A stretch of 64,000 nucleotides of DNA from Lasiodiplodia sp. COLG20 (GCA_009801085.1 VNWV01000002.1:1612001-1676000); one strand, 5' to 3'. Shown: positions 12,799-25,172, counted from the stretch's first letter. The notes: generated from the letters alone by a model not told the origin. A program made the numbers and translations.

Positions 12799-12997
12799 GT
12801 ATCTCTACAAGATCCGAAATGGAAGATGCTGCTCGAACTTTGGGTGGACACTCGAACACATTTGTCAAAACGCAGCCACATCCGCCCCCAACCAGCACGG
12901 GCATCATGAAACCATATAGCATGGGGTTCAATCAACCTTTGGTTATCAAACAACTCGTCTTTCTACGATGGGAGTCTTTACCCCCCCGGCCCCCACA

Positions 12998-14354
12998 TCA
13001 CACCCGCACTGTCTCCAAGTTCTCTCTCAAACTCTGTTCCAAGCTCTTCCACCCCGGCCTTCCCATATCCTTCAAGATCTGCTCCGCCCACGGCGCGTCA
13101 ACGATCCGAGTCAAATCGTGGCCCAGGCCCTCCCTGTCAGGGTAAAACTCCTTCTCCGGGTACATTTTCCGCAGGGCCGCAAGCAGCGTGTTCCAGTTGA
13201 ACTGTCCCGCGAACGCAAAGATACGTTTATTCTTAATATCCGACCGAGTGAGCGCAGCAACGTGCAAAACCGCTGTATCCTCGACATCAACCCAGTATTC
13301 TGTATGTGTCCCCATCGTTAGCGCATCCCGCCGCCACCAACGCCGGGTAAGTCCTCTCTCGAGGGGGGGATAATCAGCAAGAAAACAACAACTCACGCGG
13401 CCTAATAGCATCCCACAGCACCGCCGGCAGATCCCCCATCGCGAGCTCAACCGGCCATCCAATCGTCGACGGATACCCCTGATTTTTCGGATCCACACTG
13501 CGCCCGAAATTGACATTCGGCAGCACCGCATTCACCTCGAACCCGACCTTTCCCTCATGCTCCTCCACCCACCGCCACACCGCCCGCTCCGCCTCCACCT
13601 TGCTCGCCCCGTAAATATCGATGGCCCGCCGCGCCACCGCCGCCATGCCCCCACCCGGCCCCAGTTCCGCGTACGCCGCCCGCACCGTCTCGTCGTTCCA
13701 CGTCGCCGCGCTGACTTCTCGTCCTCCTCCTGCTCCTCCTCCTGCCCCTCCTGCCCCTCCTGCTCCTCCTGCGCCGTCGCCGTCGCCGTCACCATCAACG
13801 CCATCCCCCCTCACCGCCGGCGTGTACGCCGCAAGACTACTACTCGTATACACAACCCGCTTCACACCCGGCTCTTTCGCCGCCGAGTCGAGCACGCCGA
13901 CGGCACCCGCGACGACCGGCCCAATAACAGCGTCAGCCGACCCGGCACCGTCACTCCATATAACCGACGCGACGTGCGCGACGGCCGCGACGCCGCGCAC
14001 CGCGTCGTCGAAGGCGCCGGGGGCGGCCATGTCGGGGACGGAGATCAGCTCGAAGCGGGGTGGGGTGGAGGAGGAGCCCGAGGAGGGGGAGGAGCCCGAG
14101 GAGGAAGGGGAGGGGGAAGAGGAGGAAGAGTAGGGGGAAGAAGAAGAGGAGGAAGAGGGCCCGTTGAAGAGCGGCAGCAGCCAGGCGGATTTTTTCAGCG
14201 AGCGCACGGTGCCGCGGACGCGGAAGCCGGCGGCGAGGAGCTGGGCGATGATGTGCGAGGCGATGAGGCCGTTGGCGCCGGTGACGAGGATGAGGGAGTT
14301 GGGGGCCAGGATGGTGTGGTCGATGGTGAGGGGGGGACGGGCGGCGGTTTCCAT
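12998..14354 (-). CDS. NAD(P)-dependent reductase, extended SDR (cinnamoyl-CoA/aldehyde reductase-like)
   Basis: Two exons (14354-13397 and 13299-12998, intron of 97 bp with gctaac branch) give 419 residues. The N-terminus has the Rossmann motif TGANGLIASH (TGxxGxxxxH). The catalytic YxxxK is in IYGASKVEAE, and a TSS core strand (VVYTSSSLAAY) precedes it. This is the pattern of the dihydroflavonol/cinnamoyl-CoA/aldehyde reductase branch, which reduces aldehydes or ketones with NADPH. Two low-complexity inserts are unusual: a Ser/Pro-rich tract around residues 65-97 and a Gly/Asp/Ala-rich tract around residues 190-220. Both sit between core elements, so the fold may be kept. It is convergent with the NLR gene, and its substrate is unknown. 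Confidence 0.85.
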
Positions 14355-14554
14355 GGTGGGCTGTTGTTGCTGGGGTTTGTGGGGAGTTCTGGGGAATGGT
14401 GGAGTGGGTGGAGGGATTTTTTGGATGGAGTGAGATGTTTATATATGCTTACGAGGTTTTGGTCTGTGCTTTACTCACGGCATTGCTATAGTGGGGTATG
14501 AAGCGACTTGCTGATCCGCTTGTGATCCCTGCCTGTAATATGGAGTGGAGACCT

Positions 14555-14779
14555 CCAGTCCCCTCTTGTAGCCGATGGCCAGCATGGATTCTTGTACATG
14601 TCGTGGGTGGTTGAAGCTATCGTCCGGATGAGAATGTCGAATTTAAAATTCTACATCCACGTCCGGATGATGGCTTCAGCTACCCACATATGTTATTTTT
14701 CTAAGAAAAGAGCCGGGGTATGGTTATGCCTGGGGTCTTACTATTCTTCACGCTAGTCTTCGGCTACGGGACCCCCCTG
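14555..14779. mobile_element. fold-back MITE, copy A
   Basis: The element starts cagtcccctc and ends cccccctg with TA following. Its centre is an inverted repeat: tgaagctatcgtccgg (14612-14627) pairs with the arm at 14661-14687. It carries no coding capacity. It lies 155 bp behind the stop codon of the Zn2Cys6 gene and upstream of the reductase. See copies D and F for the best-preserved ends. Confidence 0.8.
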
Positions 14780-14933
14780 TAGACTATTTCGTTCCTTCGC
14801 CACTGACCCTGCCACAGGCCTGAAACAAGCCATCGCGGGCCTGAGTGGCGAGTGGTCTCGAACCGAACAGCCTTATTGTTCCGATGCTCATACGGCCTCC
14901 GTTCACAGATGTACTTTCAGATTTACGGCTTCT

Positions 14934-17443
14934 TCAAAAGCGGACCGCCTCGTTCATATCATCATTGATTCCAATATCCTGCACATGAATCAGTAACGTG
15001 CTTTAACTTCCTATATTATGTTCCCATTCGCATTAACACTGAACGTACCATTCCGTCAAGGTCCGGCCACTCATCAAGGGCCATGCCTCCCAGAGACATC
15101 CCCGGGTCAATGAAGCCATTCATCACCCGGATAAGCTCCTCGTCCGTAAAAAGGTTCGTCGATGGCGTGCTGCTATCAAGCGGTCCAGCAATGACGCCGT
15201 CTGCCTTGGCTTTGCTTCTGCTCATGTGGTCCACGGCTTCCAAGCGGAACTCTTCCATGACAATGAAGTAGCGCTGCGCGAGGGTTCCGTCTTGTGCAAT
15301 AGCCTCGATATGTGCCTGGCAGCGCTCCGCGGCCTCGAAATACTTCGTTCGCGTTTCATGGTCCATGGACGACGCGGCGTGGATAGTGTACGTATATATG
15401 ATCACGACGGCACAAAAGGCTTGATATTGCGTGAACTGACAGGAGAAAGTGTCGTCAGTTGGGGGGCGGGGGCGGGGGAGGAGAAGGCAGCTTCGTTTGT
15501 TTTCCACTTACCCACCATGCAGGAAGTATCTTCCCACCCCGCCGGATCTGATCCACGTTGTTCAATATCGACATGGCAGCGGACAGGCAAGCCTTCATAT
15601 TCAACTCTTCCTCGTCTCCAGTGGCGTCGGAACTGACGTCGCTCTTCCTAAGCTTGTTCATGAGCGAGCCTCTGTTTACAAGGATCACCGCGTGAGAGTA
15701 TGCCAGGCTGAGCATGTTGCTCTGCCGCTGGAAATTGGGTACGAGCAGTCTGGCGTCCACCTGGTCCGGATCGAGAAAGGCCGGTAGCTCTTTTCGCCAG
15801 GCCTTCAACGCGTCATTCAGCTGCCTCCTTATCACGGCACTGCGCTTTTGTGTCGGAGGGCGGACGCTGTACATCTCGCGAAGCGCACGGCTGACGATGC
15901 GGACCAGCCTGCCGAGTGAAACATATCAGCCAGGAGCCTGGATTGTGGAAAATGTGTAGGGCGCGTACTTGAAGTGTAAGACTGGTGCTATCAGGATGCG
16001 GCGATTGGGTTCTTCGGTTGGCAGAAACACACCAAGATCTGGATTGTACACGGTTATGGAAGGATAATCCTGTGGTGAGTCTTAGATTTCTTAAGATAAA
16101 AATAGATACTGGCCTTGGTTACCTGGTCGATATCCTCATCGTGAAATACACACGGTCTACCGAGCATGGCACCGAGGTACTTGTCCAAATTGTAGGAACA
16201 CCAAAACAGTCTTCTCTTACACTCTTCCTCGATGCGTTTCATAAACGGGTCCGTCATCTTGGACTTCGAGGCTCTTCGATGAAACCCTCGGGCAATGATA
16301 AGACGTGATGTGGTCCCGAAGAGACTCCAGCAATGGTTGATACGAGAACACGTCAAAAGGAAGAGGCACTGGCCCAGGCGTGCCTGAATACTTTCAAGCT
16401 CGATCGGCCCTTTCTCATCCTGCAGCTGGAGCTCTGATGCTTGGAAGTAACGAACACTGATAATCTCCAGTCAGAGACAGATGACTTCATACTGCAGAAT
16501 AACTCACCCCTCATGGAACTCTGTCTCCTGTGCCGTGCCTACCGCATACCGCGCTGCTGTCGCAAATAGCACCAACAAAACCGCCATCTTAGCTGGGCTC
16601 TGCTGGAACCCGGGCTTGTACGCATCCTCGAGCCATTGTTCAACCGACGCTCTGTCGAGGTAGCGGTACGTAGGTGAACCGATATCAAAATATCTATTCA
16701 GGAGCGCCGTGGCTTCCTCCTTGGATGGGGAAGTAAAGGAAAGGTGGTTAAAAGCCGGGAGAGGTGCATCGCCGGAGGTGAATATCGAAGTTTGCGGCGT
16801 CAGGCTTTCTCCAGTTCCTCCTCCTCCATCCCGCAGCCGCCGTTGCAACCGCGAAAAGAACGATACGTTGCAGGAAGCGCCCACGTAATGGCCATCCTGC
16901 CCAGTAATCACGCCGGCAAAGTCTTCGGACTCGGGCTCCGGTGCCATCGGCGTATTTGAGACAGCCCTACCTCCGCCAGCGGCAGCAGTAGTAGCCTCGA
17001 GAGCCGCCACCGGGCTGCCGTCATGTGGGGAGAATGCAGGTTCAACGGTACTGATATGGGGCGATGTGCTAAAAGCAGTACGGCGGTGTCCAGCACGGGT
17101 CGCCGTCCTTTCGCCCCGATCCTGGACCAGGTGCTCGGATAGATCCTTGGGCGACGCTTCCGACGGCGGCGTCGGCGGCCGGCCTCGAGCATACGGCGCG
17201 GTGAACCGACACGGCAAGCCGAGAGCCGAGCATGGCGCACAAGGTTTAATGCCGGTGCAGCGGCTCTTCTTTCTTTTCCTCTCACAATGAGCAAAAGGGG
17301 AAACAGAAAAGAAGATGTCGAAAGAGAAAGTACAATTAAAGCTCCAGGACGTACGCTTTGCAGTGGTCGCAGGCGCGGCTCACCCGTTGGCGGGGCTTCT
17401 TCCCGACCCGGTGCCGCGACTGGGATGTTGCCGGTTGCTGCAT
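14934..17443 (-). CDS. Zn2Cys6 transcription factor with fungal-specific TF domain
   Basis: Seven exons (17443-17355, 17278-16508, 16456-16123, 16069-15969, 15908-15512, 15435-15049, 14978-14934) give 707 residues. The zinc cluster is near the N-terminus: Cys 25, 28, 37, 43, 46 and 53, following RVSRACDHC. Spacing between the second and third Cys is eight residues by this model instead of the usual six, so the first splice site deserves a check. The middle (about 200-560) matches the fungal-specific regulatory domain, with motifs such as RRLFWCSYNLDKYLG and FHDEDID. The last small exon ends in NDDMNEAVRF, an acidic tail common in this family; reading through that intron would instead end at 15016. 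It should bind CGG-type sites, but the targets are unknown. It is transcribed in the same direction as the reductase. Confidence 0.85.
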
Positions 17444-17819
17444 GCCGATCCGGAAGTCGTTGCTTTAGACTCGTGAACTGTGCTCGGAAACGAAGGAAGC
17501 CCGCGTCCTAGTAATGGGCTGCTTGAGACTGGCTGATGGCGGCGGGAAGGTGCGCAAGCTTTGCTTGGCTGGGCGAGGGCGGAAAATGCCTTGTGGATAT
17601 ACCCGGGCCTCCACAACCCACATAGGTATACGAAGTACCCCGCATTTCTTTTCTCCACGTCGGCCCGCCCACTGAGGGGCGCTGATCCCCTGTGGGCTGG
17701 AGGTTGTAATTGGTATAGTTTTAGGGTATGAGGGGAAAGTCTTTCGGAGAAGCGAACTTCTAGACAAAGATTCTGAATGCTGGTTGCGGTTCAGCGTGTA
17801 AAAGATATTCCAGACAAAG

Positions 17820-18045
17820 GAGCTCCAACTTAAAGCCGAACGCCAGCGCAAGGATATAGTAGTCATTTCCCAACCGTTTTTGTTTTTCAAAGGAAAAAAA
17901 CATATGCGGGGAGGTGAAGCTATCGTCCGGATGTAAACGTAGCATTAACAATTATACATTTCCATCCGGACGATAGCTTCAGCTACCCATAGCATGAGAG
18001 AATTAAACCAAACTCACTTGCCCTTCGGCTATGATATTACTCTAC
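17820..18045. mobile_element. fold-back MITE, copy B (degenerate ends)
   Basis: The central hairpin is well kept: gtgaagctatcgtccggatg (17914-17933) pairs with the arm at 17963-17989. The outer ends are eroded, so the limits are approximate. It lies within about 90 bp of the 3' end of the BTB gene at 18129. Confidence 0.7.
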
Positions 18046-18128
18046 AAGATCACAAAAAATATGACAATCGGCGCCAATCTTTTAATGCGGGTGTGGAATT
18101 CATCTAAACATGCCTACATGAACCGTCT

Positions 18129-18832
18129 TCAGCCTTGCATGCTACCTAAGTAGTGTCTGAGAAAGTTCGCCCAATCTCCCATTAACTCATCGATGCGGTT
18201 GAGATCCTCAGGGAAGCTCGAGTCAACCCAGAGCTTCTCAAAGTGGTTCCTGGACAGGTCAAGCAGGAGTGGTCTTAGTCGAGTATCCTGGTCTGGACCA
18301 TGCGACCAGATGTACTCAATAATGCGACAGAGGAAGGGCTGCTGGGTTGACCAATAATCCTGTAGTAGTCGACTGATTTTTTCGAACGCGAGCGATTTGA
18401 GTCCCTTGATTCTGAAAGAGTGTGCGGCGACATAAATTTGGCAATGCAGCATGATTTGGACGTTGTCCGAGTAATCCTCCGTGTACATATAGTCGATAAG
18501 GGCTTCAACGACGGACTTTGGCAGCGTTATGTCAATGATCCTCTGCTCATGGCTCTCGCTCTCCGAGTCAACGAGTAGCTTGCTGATGACGTCGCTCTGA
18601 ACGCAGACGACGAGTCTGTGCACGGCGAAGATAGCTCCATCCGCTGATCGAAGCCACAAGTCGCTAAAACGGCCGTCAAATCTCCTGTACAGCCTGGTTA
18701 GCATGTCTCACGAGCAGTGATTAGAAACGCTTACCTGGTAAACTGCTTATGAAATGCCGGGTTTATTGTGCATGATGGCATCGCGATTTCTGTCCTTGCT
18801 GAAGATGATAGTGGATCCCGATTCATGTTCAT
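18129..18832 (-). CDS. BTB/POZ domain protein 1
   Basis: Two exons (18832-18735, 18684-18129; 50-bp intron with tgctaac branch) give 217 residues. The BTB core begins at GRFSDLWLRS, with the typical H at AVHRLVVCVQSDV and an IDYMYTEDY strand-turn; a helical region follows. It lacks the second intron (after a Phe-Lys) shared by most BTB paralogues in this window, and lacks a C-terminal zinc ribbon. BTB domains dimerise and often connect substrates to Cullin-3 ubiquitin ligases, but no substrate domain is visible. It is divergent from the BTB gene at 19476. The start is either 18832 or the next ATG two codons on. Confidence 0.8.
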
Positions 18833-19475
18833 GCCGGTATTGAGGTCGAAGTGAAGGCAACGGGCGGAGGGTACAGGCGAGAAGGGAAACACGTTGCGCG
18901 CAGGCCACTTGAAATAAGGGCCAGGTGCGCGACATCCCAGAACAGCAAGTAGCACACCCGTGGTACTCAGCTCTCCAACCCGATTTGCCAAATGACTCAC
19001 AGATCCAGCACCGCATTACCAAATCGAGGCAGAACACGATCAGGTTCTTACAACATTGCATACCAGTGCGTCGTCGACAATGAACTACCGGAATCTATTT
19101 TTCAGGGATTCTCTCGATATCTATATAGATGACATTATGCTCGATGATGCAGCATTTTTGAATTCAAGTGACTTATTCAGAACCATGATGACGAGTACTC
19201 CAGGCGTCGAAAAGGGAGTTTTGCTTTGGTTGCAATTGAAAAGAGTTTGAGTGTGACTACCACGTGTAGTGCTAAATCTGCGGGTCTTACCATCTTTTTT
19301 TTGTTCCGCCACGGACCCCTGTTTCCCCCCAGTCTAACCGCGGGACAGGCCTTAGTCGAGCCAGGGTTCTTTTCACTCTTTCCATGACTCTCGAACACGA
19401 ATCTGGAACAATCAACGCAGATATAAGAACCTCTCTTCTTTCAAGAAAGGCTTTGAAATACCACAAAGCTTCAAG

Positions 19476-20273
19476 ATGTCAAAAGAACAAAGGATCTGCA
19501 CGTGCCAGGCGGCTGAACCGATACCCCAGGTGTACAGGTATGAGTTCGTCCATCAGCCCTTATTCACTGATTCGAGCTAAGCGAGCACAGTTTTGACTCA
19601 GAGACCGAGCCGGACATTGACGTCATTGATGCAGAAAACAACACCTACAAATGCCACAAAGCAGTTTTGAGCCAGAGCGAGGTCTTAGCCAAGTCCTTTG
19701 ATCCACAGCTGGGCTTTAAGGTAGGCCACAAGAAACGCCACAATCTATACCGCTGCTAAACAAAAGACTTCTCCGCAGGAATCCAAGGAAGGTGTCATTG
19801 CGCTTACCCACGATGACCCCTCCGAAGTGAAAGCCATGCTCGACTACCTGTACACCAAAAACTACTCATGCCCGTATGGCGAGGATGAAGTATCCCTTTT
19901 GTTCCACGTCGCCGTGTACACATTAGGCGAAATCTACGCAATCAAAGGCCTAAAAGATCACGCCAAAAAACTCTTTTGGCTGGCTGGCCGTTTCACTGAG
20001 AACAGCCATATCCTCGCTTCAGCTATCCAGGCTGTCTATGAGGCCACTCCAGAAAGCGACAAGGGCTTAAGAGATGTTGTTGTGGTTATGGCCAAAAAGG
20101 GGATCGAAAAGCATATGAAGAACCGCGAATTCAGGGAGATGATGGATGGTCTTGGACAATTTGGAAAGGACCTTGTGGCTAGTGCCGTTGCACTTGTACC
20201 CTACACATATTTTGTTTGGGGTGAAGATGCTCCATTAACTATTTCACCAAGTTGTAGGCGGGGTCTGTTATAA
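19476..20273 (+). CDS. BTB/POZ domain protein 2
   Basis: Three exons (19476-19537, 19591-19720, 19779-20273) give 228 residues. The BTB core includes DIDVIDAENNTYKCHKAVLS, shortened relative to the array members. An MLDYLYTKNY motif and a helical tail follow (FHVAVYTLGEIYAIKGL). Intron phases (2, then 0 after FK) equal those of the array at 36-46 kb, so this is an outlying member of the same family. There is no zinc ribbon. It forms a head-to-head pair with the gene at 18129, with about 640 bp between starts. Confidence 0.85.
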
Positions 20274-22110
20274 GCTAGAGGCGGTTCTCAATATTCTCTT
20301 TGTATGCACATACAAGGGTAGGATTCTAGCTTGAAAGCTTCGCATAGAATTGAGCAACATCAAACTTCTTGAAACTCACGTCGTCATGAACGCACAAAAG
20401 AACCACACAATCACACAACCAGGGGAGCAGCAAATTTTTTTTTAAATTTTTTCCATCATTCCATTTTTTTTGGTGCTATCTGTCTTTCAATCATTCTAAT
20501 CCCTACGGCGGCGCGCACACAAAACCCCACATATACAACCCCCCTTTTAACCACTCTAAGGGTAGGCAAGGTAGTAAAAGTATGTAGCAGCAGTAGCAGC
20601 AGCGGCGGTAGGTAAGCTCTGTTAGAGTTCCCATTTCCCCTCCTCCAAAGCGCGCGCAAACAAAAAATCAAATCTCAAAAACAAGCAATTTCCCAGCCCA
20701 GAATAAGAAACAGATACAGATAACAACAACCAATTCCCCCCCACCAGCAACCCCTCCCTTGTCGTGCCTTCATCTCACTTATGTTCCTTCTTCATCTCCC
20801 TTTTTGTTTTCCTGATCCCTTGTTTGGCCTTTTGTTTTTGTTTTCCTTTTTTTTATTTCCTGTTTTTCCAGCCAAGCAAGCCCAAGATAAAGAAAAAGAG
20901 AGATAGAGAATTCCGCCGTCAATATTCCATACCTCCTCTCCTCATCCTCAAAGGAAAGAAGAAAAAAATTGAAAAAAACCCTCCAAGCTGCCGAAGAATC
21001 AGATAAGCAAGAAGCGAAAGAAGAAATCTGTACAACCGAAAAGAATTTCAAATTGGGCAGAAGAAAGAAAAAATAAGAGAAGAGGAGAAAAAGGTTGGTT
21101 CAAAAGAAACGGTTTTCTCAGGCAATTTGTCTTGTAGTAGGTCGGTGGGATAAGAGAGGAAGGAACATGAAAATGAAATTCGGAAGGATCGTACGAGGTT
21201 TTGTTTGGTTTTGTTTGTAAAGGAAAATGTTGTAGAGGAAAATGTGTTTGAATGATTGAACGTTGTCTGGTCCTGGCTTGATGGTCATGAAAATAAGATG
21301 GGACCGCCAGTTGGTCGGTTTTGATGTAGAGTGTTTGTTTGCGTATAGCAGCAGTCTTCGGAAAAGCAGCAAAAACAAGAAAGAGGAGGGGGTATCATGC
21401 GGATGAACTGATGATCTTATGTACCCGAAAAAAAAAAAAAAGAGGAAAACGACAAGGGTAGTCGTTGGGCCAGAAAAGCCACGACTGAGAGAGTAGCAGG
21501 TGATGCAATGTCAAAAGGTCGGCCTAATAGAGTTGTGGAGTTTTGTGTTGTAGGAAAAAAGGAAAGGTGGTCGCGACTCGAGAGTTTCGCCAATGTGTCG
21601 AGTCTGTGTGAAGGTTCTGTGCGAGAACGGTAGTGGAAAATGACGCGGAAAGCAGCAGTGAATGGCAACAGCAGATGGAAAGCGCCAGCCCCAGGTTCCG
21701 AGATAAACCCAACCAGAAACGAAAAATGCTTTGCAACGCCAGGACGCCAAAGACGCCTTGAAATCCCGCCCCATGTCCTCGCCAAATAAAAAACCGGAGG
21801 ACAATCTGTGAATTTCAAGCCCGTCTTTTCCCTTCCCGGATCAAAAGGCTGAGCTCTGCTGTGATGGGTCGGATTCAAAAAAAAGTCTTGATGATGATAG
21901 GAAAAGCATGAAAGCTTTTTTAGGTCATGTTGTCGTTGTTCGGACGCAAGCGGTGTCCGGTCTGGGGGCAGGGACAGCGCCTCGTAGCCCCACGCCTCGT
22001 GGCACTCTATGCTCCACAATCCCCCTGGAATCTCCATCTCCGATCTGGCCGAGCACTTCGATTTCCCAGATTGACCGGATCGCTGCGTATTCATCTTTTT
22101 CGATCATTTT
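20274..22110. other. gene-free, purine/pyrimidine-rich stretch
   Basis: No gene is supportable over 1.8 kb. The strand asymmetry is strong: poly-T and poly-pyrimidine runs lie near 20440-20870 and A/G-rich runs near 20880-21110 and 21430. The right half may be the long 3' UTR of nudE. Short open frames here have low-complexity products and no splice context. Confidence 0.4.
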
Positions 22111-24159
22111 TTACCAAGTCTCTCCGACTTCGCTCAATTGCCTGGTGTGGGCTCGTGCCAAAATCGGGGGCACCGGCGGGATGCCCACACCCTGGTCGAT
22201 GCTTGGCCTGCGGCTCTTGGCGGCCGACACGCTCTTTCTCCTTGGTAGACCAGAGGGAGTGGGAATGCCGGTGCCGAGACCGTTCGGGGTCGGAATGCCC
22301 GAGTTGTTGGAACCAACGCTGCGGCTGAAGTCGTGCTTGCGAGTGATCGGTGTGGAACGGGTCGACCCGGGCTCATCGAGATCGTCGAACTGAGAGCGGG
22401 TGTTGGCCCTGGTGCGTGTCACTGGCCGGGCGGGGCCGCCATATCTGTCATTGTTCCAGAAACTCGAGTTGGCAGCGCTGGTGCGCGGGCGGCGGGCTTC
22501 GGTTGTGTTGTTAGTGGAGAAGTGGCCTAGCGGGGTGCCACGACCCTGACTGTTGCGTGACGGAGGCCGGCCGCTGCCACGGGAGATGGGGCGACCGTAG
22601 CCGTTGCTGACGCCGCTAACTCCACTGCGTTCGCTGCCGCGGCTGGTGGGACGGCTGCTGGCACTCAGCGTGTCGCTGGGAGCGCTCATGAAGCCCGAGA
22701 TGCTGTTAGTCTTCGCCACGGATGCACCAAAGTTCAACCTTGAGACACCCATGGTATTGTTGTCCTCGCCGTCCTTGAGAGAGCTGTTAGTGCTGCCGCT
22801 GGTCCGTTGCCTACCGGCTGAGCGGACCGTGACGTTGGATGGCATGTGCGAGTGGTTGCTCTGAGCGCTGCCACCGCGAGGGCTGGCGCGTGGCGGCGTG
22901 TTGGTAGGTGCAGGTAGCTTGCTGCGCACGTTGTGGACGCGGGCCTCGAGCTTCTGCATCTTGCCAATCAGCCCACGAATCTGATACAAGGAGCCCGAGC
23001 GAGGGAGGGCCCCATCACGGCTAGGCTTGTACGAATGGCCTTGAGTAGGTCTGCGTGCCCGTGTAGGTGAGGAGCGTCCACTCGCCGAACTCCAGGGCAT
23101 CGACGGGGCCCGATTGTGCCGCGTGCGCTGTGGGCCAAAGTCTCTGGGACGTGGCGTGTTGTCGTGGAAGGCGATGGAGCCTTTACGCTGGGACGCGACG
23201 CCACGCATATCCTTGGAGCGATCCATGAACTCCGCAAAGTTGGGGGATGGTGGAGTTGTGGCGCTGGTGCGGTTGGACTTCGTCGGTGGCGGTGTGGAGG
23301 TGGTAGGCGACGACACGGTCGTAGCCGAAGTCGACGTCTCCGACACAGGCGACCGCGACCTGCCGTGGTCGGCAGTGACGAGGGCGTGAGTCTTCTCGGC
23401 ACGATGACGGGAGATGGTATCTTCGGCGACGCGAAGCTTCTCTTTGACGATGTCGGCTTCGATGGAGATATCGGCAAGCTCGTCACGCAACCGCTGGTTC
23501 TCTATCCGCAGTTCCTCACGCTCCTGTTCCCCTGCCTTGATCTCCTCCTCGAGCATGACGCCGCGCTCGATGGAGATGTTGTACTTCTGCTCGAGGTCTT
23601 CTAACGACGAGGTCTGGTTCCGTGCCTGGCGCTCGAAGTCGTCGTTGGCGACCTCGATGTCGCGCAGGCGGAGCTGCATGGAGCGGTTGGTCTCGCGGAG
23701 CGTGGTAATCTCCTTCTGGAGGGCATTCTGCGCTCCATTGGCTTCGGTCTTGGACTGCTTGTACTTGGCCTGGCACGCGGAACGATGCGCGTTAGCTGCC
23801 GTTCACGTCGTTGACGACACAGGCCCCCTGGAACGGGGTCTGCCACGGGCCCCAGAGCCGAGGCACCGCGACGGCCAAAGGGTCGCGATTGCGCTCAAGC
23901 GCGACATTGGAGGTGGACTTACCTTCCACTCCTCGACCTCGAAGCCCATGGCCTCCAGCTTCTCCTTCAGCTGGCGCTCGCGCTTCTCCGACGCCTCGAT
24001 ATCCTTCTCCAGCTCCGACTCCAGCTCGCGGCTGGAGGCCTGGAAGTCCTGCAGCTCGCTCTCGAGCTGCTCATACTGCGACTTGTAGTAGGCGAGGTCC
24101 TGTTCGAGCGAGCCCCCCGGCACGGGGCTCGATGGGGGGCGATCCTGTGTCGATGTCAT
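22111..24159 (-). CDS. nudE: nudE homologue, dynein/LIS1 regulator
   Basis: Two exons (24159-23923, 23769-22111; 153-bp intron with gctaac branch) give 631 residues. The first 190 residues are a continuous coiled coil rich in E, K and Q, starting LAYYKSQYEQLESELQDFQ, the conserved NUDE/NDEL1 N-terminal signature that dimerises and binds LIS1 (NudF). The remaining 440 residues are disordered, rich in Ser, Thr, Pro and Arg, as in fungal NUDE proteins such as RO-11 of Neurospora. A LARAHTRQLSEVGETW tail closes the protein. It acts in dynein-dependent nuclear migration and vesicle transport on microtubules. The GC-rich 500 bp upstream is the likely promoter and 5' UTR. Confidence 0.9.
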
Positions 24160-24913
24160 CTGGGCGGTGGTGTGCGTCGGCTCGCGCTACGCAGGGGCGC
24201 GGTGGTCCTGGCGGCGGCGGCTGCGCGAGGTACGGTGGGGTTGTCGTGATTGATGTCGTGGCCGTGGTCGTGATGTCTTCGTGGCGGGGGAGGGTGTCGT
24301 GAGTGTCGTCTTCCGGTGCGATGCGGTGGAGGCGCGTTACAAGGCGGAGGCGCTGTGGGAGTGCCTGCCGCAGTCCGGACCGAGCGGTGTGAAGGGCTGC
24401 CCGGTTTCACGAAGGGTCGGGGAGGGCGCGTCGTCGTCGGGGCGCGCGCAAGGTCGGTCGGAGGGGTTCTACTGGCGCGGGTTCGCGTCCATGTCAGGTA
24501 CGACGGCGCGCGCTCCGTGGGGTGGAAGTCGGAGGAGGAGGGTGGGTTGTGTGTTGACGCAGACGGGAGAGGGCTCGCCAGTCGCAGGCGGCGCTCGCAC
24601 GGTCGCGGAAGCAACGCCAGTGGTAGGGATCTAATCCTTGCACTTGCATGAGTTGCCCGCGACTGCAGGCCCAAGGCCGATCTCGTCGAGCGCGCCCGAG
24701 ACTACGTCAACGCCGTTTTCATAACACGGCAACCATGTGCGCAGCTTTACGGCGTTGGTCGTCAGCCAATGGTTTCGCGCAGCGCCCGCCAGGCACGTTG
24801 TAGGGCGCCCATGGGCTGGGCACCCAGCCTCGACGGGGACTCCACCCTTCGAGCACATGACTTGCACCAGTAACCCACGATGAGAAAAATTCGCCGGAGA
24901 CCCATCGATTAAT
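24160..24913. other. GC-rich upstream region of nudE
   Basis: Nothing supportable as a gene. The long Pro/Arg/Thr-rich frame on the minus strand reflects base composition. It most likely holds the nudE promoter and 5' UTR. Confidence 0.4.
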
Positions 24914-25012
24914 TTAATCGTGCTGCTTACCGCCCGCCCGTTTGAACAGTTCCGCCGTCCGGTCAGCGCCTGTCACGTAAACGTCCCCTAATCGCGTGTG
25001 AATTTATTTTCG
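24914..25012 (-). pseudogene. displaced 3' end of the carrier gene
   Basis: On the minus strand this reads LGDVYVTGADRTAELFKRAG and then GKQHD and a stop. It aligns with the codons for LGDVYGKSVERAAELVTRES in the live carrier gene (about 25180-25262). The two copies flank fold-back element C. I infer that this is a duplicate of the original gene end, now outside the transcript's reading frame. Confidence 0.7.
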
Positions 25013-25172
25013 CTCATGTCATGGGTAGTCGAAGCTATCGACGGACGAATTAACGATGATACGACCACGCCCGGACAATAGCTTCAACTGCCTACATATC
25101 CCGCCGTTCCTCGTAAAGAAAATTCGCTGTGTAGTCACTCCTTGGTTTTGGGCCTGTCACTATTCACGCTAG
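25013..25172. mobile_element. fold-back MITE, copy C, reaching into a coding sequence
   Basis: The hairpin arms are 25021-25047 and 25070-25094. Its right part (cactattcacgctagcc near 25155-25172) matches the right part of copies A and D (cttactattcttcacgctag). That stretch is coding on the minus strand for the last codons of the carrier gene. The left terminus is truncated. Confidence 0.65.

Noticed and set aside
13557..14501. 314-residue plus-strand open frame
   Set aside because: It is the antisense of the reductase gene, Arg/Gly-rich from codon composition, with no motif.
15016..15048. alternative end of the Zn2Cys6 protein by reading through the last intron
   Set aside because: A donor at 15048 and an acceptor at 14979 join in phase to an acidic tail typical of the family.
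24156..24674. 172-residue Pro/Arg/Thr-rich minus-strand frame
   Set aside because: GC-rich 5' region of nudE; composition-driven, no domain and no splice signals.
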